Source of the DNA: Maricaulis sp.
GTDB taxonomy: Bacteria; Pseudomonadota; Alphaproteobacteria; Caulobacterales; Maricaulaceae
DNA: 46,649 nucleotides
NCBI RefSeq assembly: GCF_030149235.1
Contig: NZ_JASBRW010000039.1
Span: 1-46,649 of the forward strand
Direction of reading: 5' to 3'
Position numbers and translations under genes: made by a program. The notes beneath the pieces were generated by a model. It made no database searches, was not told the DNA's origin, and saw only the letters and a program-made list of their open reading frames with translations. Below are positions 1-9,444 of this stretch, piece after piece (within the stretch, counting starts at the first letter, position 1; each line of letters opens with the position of its first letter).

Positions 1-96
1 GAAGAAGAATTCGACATCGAAATTCCGGACGACGCAGCTGAACACATCCAGACGGTCGGTGCTGCCGTCAAGTTTATCTCCGAGAAGGTCGGCTAA
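1..96 (+). CDS. acpP: Acyl carrier protein, C-terminal end (partial)
   Basis: The window opens inside a gene. The last 31 residues are readable and end at TAA. They match the acidic C-terminal helices of bacterial acyl carrier protein ([20 protein letters not shown], then a short hydrophobic helix). The serine that carries phosphopantetheine lies upstream and is not visible. ACP carries growing acyl chains in fatty-acid synthesis. The position 11 bases ahead of fabF is the usual acpP-fabF order, which supports the call. Confidence 0.93.
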   Translation, partial: EEEFDIEIPDDAAEHIQTVGAAVKFISEKVG

Positions 97-107
97 AGAC
101 TTTTTCG

Positions 108-1391
108 ATGCGCCGTGTCGTTGTAACGGGCATCGGTCTGGTCACACCGCTTGGCACCGGTCAGGAAACGGTCTGGAACCGTCTTCTGGCCGGCGATAGC
201 GGTCTCGGCCTGATCGAGCACTTCGAGACCGAGGATCTGGCCTGCCGGATCGCGGGTCTGGTTCCACGTGTCGACGGCCGCGGCGGCGGGCATGCTGATA
301 TGCCCGGCGTCTTCGATCCTGACGAGACCATGTCTCCGCGGGATCAAAAGCGCGTAGACGATTTCATCATCTACGGCATTGCAGCTGCCGATCAGGCGAT
401 CGCGGACAGCGGTTGGACCGCTGCTGACGTAGAGGCGCAGGAACGCGCCGGCGTGCTGATCGGATCAGGTATTGGTGGTCTTCAGACCACTTATGACGCC
501 TCCATCCTGCTGCATGAGAAGGGCCCCAAGCGCCTCTCTCCCTTTATTATCCCCGGCATGCTGATCAACCTCGTTTCGGGGCAGGTTTCGATCAAGCATG
601 GCCTGAAAGGGCCCAACCACGCCGTGGTCACGGCCTGTTCAACCGGAGCACATGCCATCGGTGACGCTGCGCGCCTGGTGGCCCGCGGCGATGCCGACAT
701 GATGGTCGCCGGCGGCGCAGAAGCCGCTGTCTGCCGCCTGGGCTTTGGCTGTTTCATCGCAACGCGTGCCCTGTCGACGGGTTTCAATGACAATCCGCAA
801 GCTGCCTCGCGGCCCTATGACAAGGACCGTGATGGTTTCGTCATGGGCGAGGGCGCCGGTGTCGTCATTCTGGAAGAATACGGGGCCGCCAAGGCTCGCG
901 GTGCCAAAATCTATGCCGAAGTGAAGGGTTATGGCCTGTCCGGGGACGCCTTCCACATCACCGCGCCGGCCGATGATGGTGATGGCGGTTTCCGCTCCAT
1001 GCGCGCCGCGCTCAAGGATGCGGGCCTCGCGCCCTCCGATATCGGCTATGTCAATGCGCACGGCACGTCGACGCCCAAGGGTGACGAAATCGAGCTGCGA
1101 GCGGTCGAGCGCTTGTTTGGTGATGCTGCGGATGGGCTGGTCATGTCCTCAACCAAATCGGCAATCGGCCACCTTCTGGGCGCCGCCGGTGCGGTGGAGG
1201 CAATCTTCTCCATCCTCGCCATGCGTGACGGCGAATGTCCGCCGACGCTGAATCTCGACAATCCGTCGGTTGAAACGGCGATCAACCTGGCCGCCAACAC
1301 GTCGGTGAAGAAAGACGTCGACGCTGTATTGTCCAACTCGTTTGGATTCGGCGGCACGAATGCTTCCGTGGTATTCGTCGCAGCAGACTAA
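108..1391 (+). CDS. fabF: 3-oxoacyl-ACP synthase II (KAS II)
   Basis: Cytoplasmic condensing enzyme that elongates acyl-ACP with malonyl-ACP. The 427-residue length is normal for the family. The thiolase-fold catalytic triad is visible: Cys177 in TACSTGAHAIGDA, His318 in NAHGTSTPKGD and His355 in IGHLLGAAGAVEA, with the preceding STKS lysine. The C-terminal glycine-rich SFGFGGTNAS loop is present. The gene follows acpP by 11 bases and precedes mltG, so it probably belongs to a fatty-acid and cell-envelope operon. Nothing unusual is seen. Confidence 0.97.
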   Translation: MRRVVVTGIGLVTPLGTGQETVWNRLLAGDSGLGLIEHFETEDLACRIAGLVPRVDGRGGGHADMPGVFDPDETMSPRDQKRVDDFIIYGIAAADQAIADSGWTAADVEAQERAGVLIGSGIGGLQTTYDASILLHEKGPKRLSPFIIPGMLINLVSGQVSIKHGLKGPNHAVVTACSTGAHAIGDAARLVARGDADMMVAGGAEAAVCRLGFGCFIATRALSTGFNDNPQAASRPYDKDRDGFVMGEGAGVVILEEYGAAKARGAKIYAEVKGYGLSGDAFHITAPADDGDGGFRSMRAALKDAGLAPSDIGYVNAHGTSTPKGDEIELRAVERLFGDAADGLVMSSTKSAIGHLLGAAGAVEAIFSILAMRDGECPPTLNLDNPSVETAINLAANTSVKKDVDAVLSNSFGFGGTNASVVFVAAD

Positions 1392-1409
1392 CAAACCGGG
1401 GAATTGGGT

Positions 1410-2450
1410 ATGAGTGAGCCAGAGGCACAAAAAGCGCCCGGCGGCTGGCAGCGTATTCTGCTTTGGATCGGCCTTGCCATTATCACCCTCGCACTGATCG
1501 GTGCGGGCGCGCTCTATGGCGGCTATCGCTGGCTGCAAAACGAGTTCGCAGCACCGGGGCCGAGCCTTGCTGCCGAAACCGTGCTTTTACCGCGCGGCGC
1601 CGGCCTTATCCGTATCGGCGAGCAGCTGGAAAGCGAAGGCCTGATTTCCGACGCGCGCATTTTCCGCGTCATGATCACGCTGGACGAAGGCGACCGGTCC
1701 CTGCGCGCGGGAGAGTATGAAATCCCTGCCGAAGCCTCCATGGCACAGATCTATGAACTCCTCAGGTCCGGCCGCACGGTGCAGCATCCGATCACCTTCG
1801 CCGAGGGTCTGACCAGCGCGATGATCGTGCGTACGTTGGAAGGCGCGGACGTGCTGTCCGGCGAAATCGCCAATGTGCCGCCCGAAGGTTCGCTTCTGCC
1901 GGAAACCTATCTCGTTACCCGAGACACCGACCGCCAGAGCCTGGTCGACCGCATGACGCGGGCCCAGGAAGAGCTGCTCGATGAGCTCTGGCCCCTGCGC
2001 CAGGACAATCTGCCCTTCGAGACCCGCGAAGAAGCCATCATCCTGGCCTCTATCGTCGAGAAGGAGACCGGTGTGGCGGCGGAGCGTCCGGAAGTCGCAG
2101 CCGTCTTCGTCAATCGCCTGCGCCGCGGCATGCGGCTGGAGAGCGATCCGACCATTATCTACGGTATTTCCCAGGGCGAGCCGCTGGGTCGGGGCCTGCG
2201 TCGCTCGGAAATCGACAATGAAAACAATGCCTGGAACACGTATCAGATCCCGCGTCTGCCCCCGACGCCGATCGCCAATCCGGGGCGTGAAAGCATCGCG
2301 GCCGTGCTCAATCCGGCCGACATTACCGCGCTCTTCTTCGTCGCGGACGGCACGGGCGGCCATGCCTTCGCCGAGACCTATGCCGAGCATCGCCGCAATG
2401 TGGCGCGCTGGCGCCGTATTGAACGCGAACGCCGTCAGGCGGGCCGTTAA
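1410..2450 (+). CDS. mltG: Endolytic peptidoglycan transglycosylase MltG
   Basis: Inner-membrane lytic transglycosylase of the YceG/MltG family that cuts nascent glycan strands. I chose ATG 1410 because a GGGG Shine-Dalgarno run lies about 8 bases upstream; a TTG two codons earlier (1404) is in frame but badly spaced. The product has 346 residues. One transmembrane helix spans about residues 15-38, followed by the LysM-like and YceG domains. The catalytic glutamate is Glu217 in ILASIVEKET, followed by the conserved ESDPTIIYG segment. The stop overlaps the yicC start (TAATG), indicating translational coupling. The fabF-mltG-yicC-gmk order is common in alphaproteobacteria. Confidence 0.95.
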   Translation: MSEPEAQKAPGGWQRILLWIGLAIITLALIGAGALYGGYRWLQNEFAAPGPSLAAETVLLPRGAGLIRIGEQLESEGLISDARIFRVMITLDEGDRSLRAGEYEIPAEASMAQIYELLRSGRTVQHPITFAEGLTSAMIVRTLEGADVLSGEIANVPPEGSLLPETYLVTRDTDRQSLVDRMTRAQEELLDELWPLRQDNLPFETREEAIILASIVEKETGVAAERPEVAAVFVNRLRRGMRLESDPTIIYGISQGEPLGRGLRRSEIDNENNAWNTYQIPRLPPTPIANPGRESIAAVLNPADITALFFVADGTGGHAFAETYAEHRRNVARWRRIERERRQAGR

Positions 2451-3331
2451 TGGCTGCTGTGATGGGCATGACCGGCTTCGGCCGGTCCTCCGGCAGTGCA
2501 TCGGGAATGGTGTGGAGCTGGGAGGTCCGCTCGGTCAATGGCCGCGGGCTGGAACTGCGCCTGCGCCTGCCTTCGGGCTATGACCGACTCGACATTCCGG
2601 CACGCGACAAGCTGAAAAAGGCGCTGTCGCGCGGCAATGTGCAGGCGTCGCTGACTTTGAAGAGTGAGGCCGGCGCCATGCCGGCCGGGCTCAATTCGGA
2701 GCGGATCAATGGCTTGCTCGACGCGGCAAGCCCATGGCTGGCCAATGGCAGCATCGCCGCACCACGGTTGGACGGGCTGCTGGCGGTGGATGGGGTTCTG
2801 GAAGGCCAGGCCGAGCGCTCCGAGAGCGAACAGGCGGTGCTAGACAAGGCCTGCGTGGACGGGCTCGGCGAGGCGATTGATAGCCTGCTTGAGGCCCGTG
2901 CCGTCGAGGGCCAGGCCATGGCCGCGCTATTGGCCGGTCATGTCGACGAGATTGAACGGCTGACCGGTGAGGCGGCGTCCAATGACAGCGTCCGCCTTGA
3001 GGCCATCCGGGACCGGCTGGCGGTGAAGTTCGAGGAGCTGGTCGACGGCGGGATTGATCCGGAACGGCTGGCCACGGAGGCGGCTGTGATGGCTGTGAAG
3101 ATGGATGTCCGCGAGGAGCTGGACCGGCTGCGGGCCCATATCGAGGCGGCCCGCGAACTGCTCGCCAAGGGCTCGCCGGTGGGGCGCAAACTCGACTTCC
3201 TGTCACAAGAGTTTAATCGTGAGGCGAACACCTTATGTTCGAAGTCCTCCGATTCTTCTCTGACCCAGACGGGCTTGGCCTTGAAGAACACCATCGATCA
3301 GTTCAGGGAGCAGATCCAGAATGTCGAGTGA
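2450..3331 (+). CDS. yicC: YicC-family endoribonuclease
   Basis: The 293-residue protein has the YicC N-terminal domain starting MTGFGRSSG, and a C-terminal DUF1732 region with VGRKLDFLSQEFNREANTL and the ending NTIDQFREQIQNVE. The family is now described as an endoribonuclease; older annotations call it a stress-induced protein. The ATG overlaps the mltG stop by one base. The last 11 bases overlap the start of gmk, so the three genes should be translated together. YicC next to gmk is widespread in bacteria. The physiological RNA target cannot be read from sequence. Confidence 0.93.
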   Translation: MAAVMGMTGFGRSSGSASGMVWSWEVRSVNGRGLELRLRLPSGYDRLDIPARDKLKKALSRGNVQASLTLKSEAGAMPAGLNSERINGLLDAASPWLANGSIAAPRLDGLLAVDGVLEGQAERSESEQAVLDKACVDGLGEAIDSLLEARAVEGQAMAALLAGHVDEIERLTGEAASNDSVRLEAIRDRLAVKFEELVDGGIDPERLATEAAVMAVKMDVREELDRLRAHIEAARELLAKGSPVGRKLDFLSQEFNREANTLCSKSSDSSLTQTGLALKNTIDQFREQIQNVE

Positions 3332-3977
3332 CGGTTATTCCGGTCCGATTTTCCGGGGCCGCCGGCGTGGCGTTCTGATCGCATTGTCCAGCCCGTCCGG
3401 CGCCGGCAAAACGACTCTGTCCAAACGCCTGTTGAGCCAGAATCCCGATGTCGTGCTCTCGGTGAGCGCAACGACGCGGCCGGCCCGGCCGGGTGAGATC
3501 AATGGCCAGGATTATGACTTCGTCAGTGTCGACGAGTTCAAACAGCGCTGCGAGGAAGATTATTTCTTCGAGTGGGCGGAAGTCTTCGGCCGTTATTACG
3601 GCACGCCGAAAACCCCGGTCATGGAAGCCATTGATGAAGGTCGCGATGTGATCTTCGATATCGACTGGCAGGGCGCCCAGAAAGTTGCGGCCCAGGCGCC
3701 GGACGATACTGTGCGCATCTTCATCCTGCCTCCTTCGCTCGAGCTTCTGGAAGACCGTCTGCGCAAGCGCGGACAGGATACCGAGGAAGTCATCAAGAGC
3801 CGTATGGACCGGGCCAAGGACGAGATCTCGCACTGGCACGAATATGACTATGTCATCGTCAATGATGATTTCGCCCGGGCGCTGGAAAAGCTCAACGAGA
3901 TTCTCCATGCCGAGCGCCTGAAGCGCAATCGTCACCCCTGGCTGGGCGATTTCGTCGACGCGCTTATGGATGAGTAG
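3321..3977 (+). CDS. gmk: Guanylate kinase
   Basis: Phosphorylates GMP to GDP with ATP in the cytoplasm. The 218-residue product has the P-loop SSPSGAGKTT near residues 23-32, the GMP-binding region (SATTRPARPGEINGQDY) and the lid helix (KRGQDTEEVIKSRM). The gene starts inside the yicC 3' end. Its own 3' end overlaps the convergent rsmA by 14 bases, leaving no room for an intergenic terminator. Confidence 0.96.
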   Translation: MSSDGYSGPIFRGRRRGVLIALSSPSGAGKTTLSKRLLSQNPDVVLSVSATTRPARPGEINGQDYDFVSVDEFKQRCEEDYFFEWAEVFGRYYGTPKTPVMEAIDEGRDVIFDIDWQGAQKVAAQAPDDTVRIFILPPSLELLEDRLRKRGQDTEEVIKSRMDRAKDEISHWHEYDYVIVNDDFARALEKLNEILHAERLKRNRHPWLGDFVDALMDE

Positions 3978-4821
3978 CGCGGCGCCAGGCCTGCGCTAGC
4001 TCCTGAAACGCCTCAATCCCCACGGTTTCCGCACGTACGCCGGGGTCGATACCGGCTTCGGCCAGCAGCTCTTCGCTGCTTTGGCTGGTTTGTGACGCGG
4101 CCTGGGCCAGGCTTTTGCGCAGCGTCTTGCGGCGTTGGCCGAAAGCCGATCCGGTAACGATGCCCAGCGCCTTGAGATCCTCGAAACGCTCCGCTTCCGG
4201 CTTCGGCGTCAGCACCACCACGGCACTGTCCACCTTGGGCGGCGGGGTAAAGGCGCGGGCCGGCACTTTCAGCCCCATACGGGCCTCACAGACCGATTGA
4301 GCGAGGATGGCGAGGCGGCCATAGGCCTTCTCGCCCGGCTGGGCCACGACCCGATCGGCAACTTCGCGCTGGAACATCAACACGGCGCGAGACCACCAGA
4401 GCGGGGTCGCTTCAAGCCATTTTATGAGTAGGAGTGTGCCGACATTATAGGGCAGGTTGGAAAGGATCACCCGGCGACCTTCGGCCAGGGTCTCGGTTTC
4501 ACGAACCTCAAGGGCGTCGGCTTCAACAATATCCATCTGCCCGGGATAGGCCGCGCGGATATCCTCCAGGGCGCCCAGAAAACGGGCATCCTTCTCGACT
4601 ACGGTGAGGTGTTTGACCCCGTGCTCAAGAATACCGCGCGTCAGGCCACCGGGGCCCGGACCGATCTCAATGGCCTGGGCCTCGCTCATATCCCCGGCGA
4701 GGCTCGCAATCTTGCGAGTCAGGTTGAGGTCGAGCAGGAAATGCTGGCCGAAGCTCTTCTTGGCGCCCAGATCATGCGCGGCGATGACCTCGCGCAGGGG
4801 AGGAAGCCGGTCCGCACTCAT
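3964..4821 (-). CDS. rsmA: 16S rRNA (adenine1518/1519-N6)-dimethyltransferase
   Basis: Dimethylates two adjacent adenines at the 3' end of 16S rRNA using S-adenosylmethionine; also known as KsgA. The 285-residue Rossmann methyltransferase shows KKSFGQHFL at the N-terminus, the SAM motif EIGPGPGGLT at about 52-61 and the catalytic motif NLPYN at 122-126. The start overlaps the pdxA stop by 4 bases (ATGA). It is the last gene of the lptF-lptG-lptD-surA-pdxA-rsmA run, an order shared by many proteobacteria. Confidence 0.96.
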   Translation of the reverse strand: MSADRLPPLREVIAAHDLGAKKSFGQHFLLDLNLTRKIASLAGDMSEAQAIEIGPGPGGLTRGILEHGVKHLTVVEKDARFLGALEDIRAAYPGQMDIVEADALEVRETETLAEGRRVILSNLPYNVGTLLLIKWLEATPLWWSRAVLMFQREVADRVVAQPGEKAYGRLAILAQSVCEARMGLKVPARAFTPPPKVDSAVVVLTPKPEAERFEDLKALGIVTGSAFGQRRKTLRKSLAQAASQTSQSSEELLAEAGIDPGVRAETVGIEAFQELAQAWRRATHP

Positions 4822-5837
4822 GCGGCCCGGTGTTCGGCGATCTCGCCGGCTGTGCGAATAGCTGCGATCAGGCTGTCGGGCCTGGCGGTCATGGAGGCGG
4901 CAATATCGAAGGCGGTGCCGTGATCGGGCGAGGTGCGCACGACAGGCAGGCCAAGGGTGATATTCACCCCGCCGTGGAAGTCGAGCGTCTTCACCGGGAT
5001 CAGGCCCTGGTCATGATAGAGGCAGATCGCCGCGTCATAGCTTTCGCGGGCTTCAGCGTGGAACATTGTATCCGGCGGTAGCGGGCCGGCGATCATCAAG
5101 CCCTCCGCCCGCAATGTCTCGGTCAACGGCTTGAGCAGGTTTTCCTCCTCGTCTCCGAGTGTCCCGCCTTCGCCGGCATGCGGGTTGAGACCGGCCAGGG
5201 CAAGGCGCGGCGCGCTGAGCCCGAAATCACGCTTGAGCGCGGCATGGGTGAGGCGGGCAATCTCTTCCACCCGGTCCGCCGAGAGCTCTTCGATCGCTTG
5301 TCGGAGCGGCACATGGATCGAGGTCAGAACCACGCGCAGTCCGCCCCCGGCCAACATCATGGCCGGACCGCGCGGGCCCGTGACTTCCGCCGTTGCGGTC
5401 AGGGCCGCGAGGAATTCGGTGTGGCCGGGAAAGTCGAACCCGGCTTCATACATCACCGATTTGGCGATCGGTGCGGTCACCAGGGCACGGGCCTGGCCTG
5501 ACAGGCACAACCTGACGCCATCCTCGATCGCCGCCTTGACCGCCGGTGCATTGGCGCTGTCGGGCTGACCGGCAATGGCCGGGCGGTTAAGGTCTGTGTG
5601 GGCCGGAAACACGGTCAGGCGATGCGGGAAGATCTCCTCGGGACCCGGTGGCCCCTCGGCAATATAGGGCAGGGCCAGGCCTAGATCGCGGGCGCGCCGG
5701 GTGAAGACGTCCGGCGAGCCAATGGCGAAAAAGGGTGGCAGGTCGGCGCGGGCATAGGCCCAGGCACGCAAGATGATTTCCGGCCCGATGCCGGCCGGAT
5801 CCCCCATGGTGACACCGACCGGAGCGGGCTGTGTCAT
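4818..5837 (-). CDS. pdxA: 4-hydroxythreonine-4-phosphate dehydrogenase
   Basis: NAD-dependent enzyme of the DXP-dependent pyridoxal phosphate pathway. The 339-residue protein begins with MGDPAGIGPE. The three metal-binding histidines expected for PdxA are visible at about His139 (FPGHTEF), His220 (NPHAGEGG) and His275 (YHDQGLIPVK), with the conserved VRTSPDHGTAFDIA near the end. Its ATG overlaps the surA stop in TGATG, and its stop overlaps rsmA. Confidence 0.96.
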   Translation of the reverse strand: MTQPAPVGVTMGDPAGIGPEIILRAWAYARADLPPFFAIGSPDVFTRRARDLGLALPYIAEGPPGPEEIFPHRLTVFPAHTDLNRPAIAGQPDSANAPAVKAAIEDGVRLCLSGQARALVTAPIAKSVMYEAGFDFPGHTEFLAALTATAEVTGPRGPAMMLAGGGLRVVLTSIHVPLRQAIEELSADRVEEIARLTHAALKRDFGLSAPRLALAGLNPHAGEGGTLGDEEENLLKPLTETLRAEGLMIAGPLPPDTMFHAEARESYDAAICLYHDQGLIPVKTLDFHGGVNITLGLPVVRTSPDHGTAFDIAASMTARPDSLIAAIRTAGEIAEHRAA

Positions 5838-7114
5838 CAGTTACGGATCTCGATCGTGCTTTCCCGGCGCAGATCTCGCAGCCAGCGGCGCGAGAGCAGG
5901 GAGAGTTGCTGGCCGCGCAGCTGGAATTCCAGGTCTTCGCGCGAAGGCACGCCCGGACCGGCAATGCGGCGGTCACATACGACCATGGCCTGCAGGCCGA
6001 TGGCGGACTCGATAACGCCGGTATTCTCGCCGCTGTTGAGCGGAGCGAGGGCTTCACGGATTGCCGGAAGCAGGGCGTCAGAGGCGATCGAACCCAGCGG
6101 GGTCACAATGGAACCCGGGATCTCGGCCGCGATCGCGTCGAGGGCCTCACAGGTTGGCTGTACGTTCATCGCATCCGCCAGGTCGCTGCGCGTGGTCTCG
6201 GTCAGGGCGCTGGACGGGATGGAAATCTGCGACAGGTCGTATTGCAGCGACGTCGTACCATCGCGGACGCCGACAAGGGCCACAACCATGAAGCCGCCCG
6301 GTACGCGGATCGGCCGCGACAGGGCGCCGCGATTGCCGCTATTGGTATATTCCTGTGCCAGTTGCGGGATGATGGCCGCGACTTCCGGCTGCAGCTGCGA
6401 AGCGACGATCCAGCCCATATCACCGCCATTGGCAGCGGAGGGCGCGTCGGAGAATTGGCGCGCCAGTTCCGGGAAAGCGCCGCCCTGCTGCAAGCGGTCC
6501 ATCACGCCGATGACACGCTGGATGGTGGCGTTCTCGGCGGAGGCATTAGGCAGTTCGAAGAAAATCTCGAACATGCGGAATTGCGGTTGCGATGCGCTGG
6601 CTGCAAGGCGTTCGAGCGCCAGGTCGATCTGCTGTTCGGAAACACGAACGCGCGATCCATAGCGGCCATTGACGATAATGCCCCAAGCCGTCTCGGACTC
6701 GATCTGGTGACGCAGGGTGGAGATGTCGACACCGGAACGCTCCAGGTCGGCGATCACCTCGTCGATGGTGGAATTGTTGCGGGAGGCGAGGTCCAGCAGG
6801 TTCTGATTGATCTCGTCTTCCTCGACGACCACTTCGTATTCGCGGGCGGCCTGCAGCTGCAGGTGCTCGTCGATCAGGCCTCGGATGGCCTGGTCTCGGA
6901 TCTGCTCAAGAGCGGCTTCGTCAAGCTGCACCAGGCCGGTCGAGGCGATGATCAGACGCATGCGATTACGCACATCCACCGTCGTGATCGGCTCGTCATT
7001 GACCAACGCGGCAACGCCTTCCGTGGTCTGTGCGGAGGCCTGCGGCGCGACGAGGCCGACCAGGCCGATCAGCGCCGAGATAACAAGATTACGGGTCAGT
7101 TTCATGGGCATCAT
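5837..7114 (-). CDS. surA: SurA-like periplasmic peptidyl-prolyl isomerase
   Basis: Periplasmic chaperone that helps fold outer-membrane proteins. The 425-residue product has an N-terminal signal peptide ending near ASAQ, a SurA N-terminal chaperone region, and a single recognisable parvulin (PPIC) domain around residues 170-285 (FELPNASAEN through GDMGWIVASQLQPEV). E. coli SurA has two parvulin domains, so this is the shorter arrangement often seen in alphaproteobacteria. The start is uncertain: ATGs at 7114, 7111 and 7105 are all in frame, and MKLTRNLVIS at 7105 gives the cleanest signal peptide. Its location between lptD and pdxA supports the name. Confidence 0.9.
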   Translation of the reverse strand: MMPMKLTRNLVISALIGLVGLVAPQASAQTTEGVAALVNDEPITTVDVRNRMRLIIASTGLVQLDEAALEQIRDQAIRGLIDEHLQLQAAREYEVVVEEDEINQNLLDLASRNNSTIDEVIADLERSGVDISTLRHQIESETAWGIIVNGRYGSRVRVSEQQIDLALERLAASASQPQFRMFEIFFELPNASAENATIQRVIGVMDRLQQGGAFPELARQFSDAPSAANGGDMGWIVASQLQPEVAAIIPQLAQEYTNSGNRGALSRPIRVPGGFMVVALVGVRDGTTSLQYDLSQISIPSSALTETTRSDLADAMNVQPTCEALDAIAAEIPGSIVTPLGSIASDALLPAIREALAPLNSGENTGVIESAIGLQAMVVCDRRIAGPGVPSREDLEFQLRGQQLSLLSRRWLRDLRRESTIEIRN

Positions 7115-7177
7115 GCTTCCGTTCCGGCCGGAACATTACTCAAACTCGCCGCGTGCGCAATCATGCGGCACCGTTAC

Positions 7178-9364
7178 TTACTCTTCCGCCACACTGCCGA
7201 GGGTGAACAAGGCGATACGGAACTGGATCGACTCCGAGGGACCGAGGCGGTCAATGCCCAGATCCTGGCGCTCGTAGACGATCTCCATCCGGGTGCAATC
7301 ATCCTCATAGCGGAAGCCGGTTTCCTGGCGCCGCGAGGTGTCGATATCGAGATCGCGGACGACATTGGCCACCATACTCCAACGTTCAGTCAGCTGGTAG
7401 GCGAATTCAGCCGTGATCTCGCGTTGCGGGGCGCGCGGGCTGTCATCATCGCTGACATCGACATAACGCAGTCCGGCGCTGACCCGCCCGCCGGTGTAGT
7501 AGGCGGAGGCGTCGATCCGGTCGACATCGTAATCCGCGCTGTCGAGACGCGCCTGCATCTCGCTCCGGAAGGCGCCCCAATTTAGCTGCCCGGAGACGAC
7601 ATAGTCACTGTCCTCGGTCGCCAGGCCGCTGGACGGGTCATAGGGATTTTCACCGTCGATACGGTGGCTTTGCCCCAGGAAAATGCCGGCGCTGTTATCT
7701 TCACCCCAATAGGCGGTCGTGCGCATGCCGTAGCTGATGCGCTGGCCTTCTTCCCACAGATCATAGCCCGGAGTCCGGATCGGGTTGAACAGCCAGCTCT
7801 CATCGAGGTCGAAAGACAGGCTGTCTTCGTTGATCAGGCGGTTCTTGACCGGATCATCCGTGGCGATTACCGCGGAAACCACCGGCTCTAGGACGATATC
7901 GAAACGCTCGCCACCGCGATGCAGCGGCCAGCTGACTTCCGTCCCGGCGAGACCGAGCTGGCGATCAAACCCGTCGCTGCCCGTGCCACCGCCCGTCAGC
8001 GGAATATCGCTCAGGTGATAGGCGTCGACACGGCCATAGGCGAACGGCTCGACGACAATGCCAGCCGGTCCGATCCAGCGGGTGCGCCAGTCAAACGTGG
8101 TGCTCAGACGCTGGTAGTCACTGCCCTGTTTGCGATCCAGGAAAACACCGTTGACGTCGAGATTGACGCGGCCCCAGCCCTCCGGTGCATTGAAGACGCG
8201 GCGGTATTGCAGCATGGGCAGGATATCGGGGATGGTGTCGTCGTTCTCATTGGTCCGCAGAGACTGGTAGGACGCGGTGATGATGGAGCCGTAGCTGTTG
8301 GGCGTACGGCCCTCGACATAAAGCTGGCTGACCAGCCGGCGTGTGTCGGCTTCGAGCGGGGTGCCGCGGTCATCATCGATCTCGGAGAAGTCGTAGCGCC
8401 GCAGATGCAGATCATCGGAGGTGCGCTGCACGCCGAAACCCCAGCGCCACTCGTCGGAAATGTCGAAACGGCCACCACCGAACAGGTGCCAGCGGTTTTC
8501 CTTCTCGCCGAAGCGCTCGCCATCACTGTCGATTTCGAATTCGTCGGTCCAGCTGCCTTCCAGCGCCATGGTGCCGGACCAGAACCGCTTGCGGTAATCT
8601 GCATAGAGCAGCGGATTGACATTGGTCATTACGCGCGGGGCAACAACCAGGTCCTGTGAAGGCGAAATCGCCCAGAGATAGGGTTGCTGATAGACTCCGC
8701 CGAGGCGGGAGGACGCGCCGACATCGGGGAAGAGGAAGCCGGAACGGCGCTCGGAAGAGGGGTCCGGATGGGCGAATACCGGCGCGTAGAGCACGGGCAG
8801 ACCGAGCACTTCGAGCTGGGCGTCGCGGTAATAGATCATCTGGTCATCCGCATCCTGGATGACCTCGCGGGCGCGGACGCGCCAGGTTGGCTCGTCTTCA
8901 CCATCCTCGCACAAGGGGCAGGCGGTGTAGTAGGCATTTTCCAGCTGCACCGAGCCATTGGCCTGGCGGATCGCTGAGGCGGCTGCCATACGGCCGTCAT
9001 TTTCCAGCATGGTGGCGAAACCGAGCGCGATTCCGGTGGAAAGTTCCGAATCAAGCTCGATCTCGTCGGCGTATTGCGGATAGGCGCCGGGGCCGTGGAT
9101 CTGCACATTTCCGCGCGCGATGACGCGGTTGATGGCCGGGCGGTATTCCACCTCGTCGGCGAAAAGCGTTCGCTCGCCCTGCTGGGCGCGAACCCCGCCA
9201 CGAGCCAGGTAACCGTCCGCATCACCCAGCTCTACAACGCTATCTGCTTCCAGATAGACCGGTAGCGTCTCCGGCGCGGTGTCCTGAGCCAAGGCCGGTG
9301 CGGCCAAGAAGAGTGCTGTTGTGCTGATTAACGCGGCCGCGAAACGGCTGAACTGCGACGCCAT
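7178..9364 (-). CDS. lptD: LPS-assembly outer-membrane protein LptD
   Basis: Beta-barrel that inserts lipopolysaccharide into the outer leaflet. I start it at ATG 9364 because a GAGGGAG ribosome site lies 8 bases upstream; a GTG at 9373 would abut that site. A signal peptide occupies about residues 1-27. It is followed by an OstA/LptA-like jellyroll domain and a large barrel (728 residues in all) ending in an aromatic-rich repeat series. Cysteines are at 149 and 152 (ACPLCED) and in the late barrel (EDDCTRME). The CxxC-plus-one pattern differs from the four-cysteine set in E. coli. Downstream of lptFG and upstream of surA, as expected. Confidence 0.94.
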   Translation of the reverse strand: MASQFSRFAAALISTTALFLAAPALAQDTAPETLPVYLEADSVVELGDADGYLARGGVRAQQGERTLFADEVEYRPAINRVIARGNVQIHGPGAYPQYADEIELDSELSTGIALGFATMLENDGRMAAASAIRQANGSVQLENAYYTACPLCEDGEDEPTWRVRAREVIQDADDQMIYYRDAQLEVLGLPVLYAPVFAHPDPSSERRSGFLFPDVGASSRLGGVYQQPYLWAISPSQDLVVAPRVMTNVNPLLYADYRKRFWSGTMALEGSWTDEFEIDSDGERFGEKENRWHLFGGGRFDISDEWRWGFGVQRTSDDLHLRRYDFSEIDDDRGTPLEADTRRLVSQLYVEGRTPNSYGSIITASYQSLRTNENDDTIPDILPMLQYRRVFNAPEGWGRVNLDVNGVFLDRKQGSDYQRLSTTFDWRTRWIGPAGIVVEPFAYGRVDAYHLSDIPLTGGGTGSDGFDRQLGLAGTEVSWPLHRGGERFDIVLEPVVSAVIATDDPVKNRLINEDSLSFDLDESWLFNPIRTPGYDLWEEGQRISYGMRTTAYWGEDNSAGIFLGQSHRIDGENPYDPSSGLATEDSDYVVSGQLNWGAFRSEMQARLDSADYDVDRIDASAYYTGGRVSAGLRYVDVSDDDSPRAPQREITAEFAYQLTERWSMVANVVRDLDIDTSRRQETGFRYEDDCTRMEIVYERQDLGIDRLGPSESIQFRIALFTLGSVAEE

Positions 9365-9444
9365 ACGCGTCACTCCCTCACTGATCCGGGCCCCACCCGT
9401 TAAGCATCAATCACTAGCGGATGCGGGCTCCGCCGTCCACGGTC

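Noticed and set aside
1587..2501. A 304-codon minus-strand open frame opposite mltG
   Set aside because: A shadow of the mltG reading frame in GC-rich DNA, with no recognisable domain and an unnatural composition.
5831..7585. A 584-codon plus-strand open frame opposite surA and the lptD end
   Set aside because: It is antisense to two well-recognised genes, has low-complexity Arg/Gly/Asp/His composition and no family resemblance.
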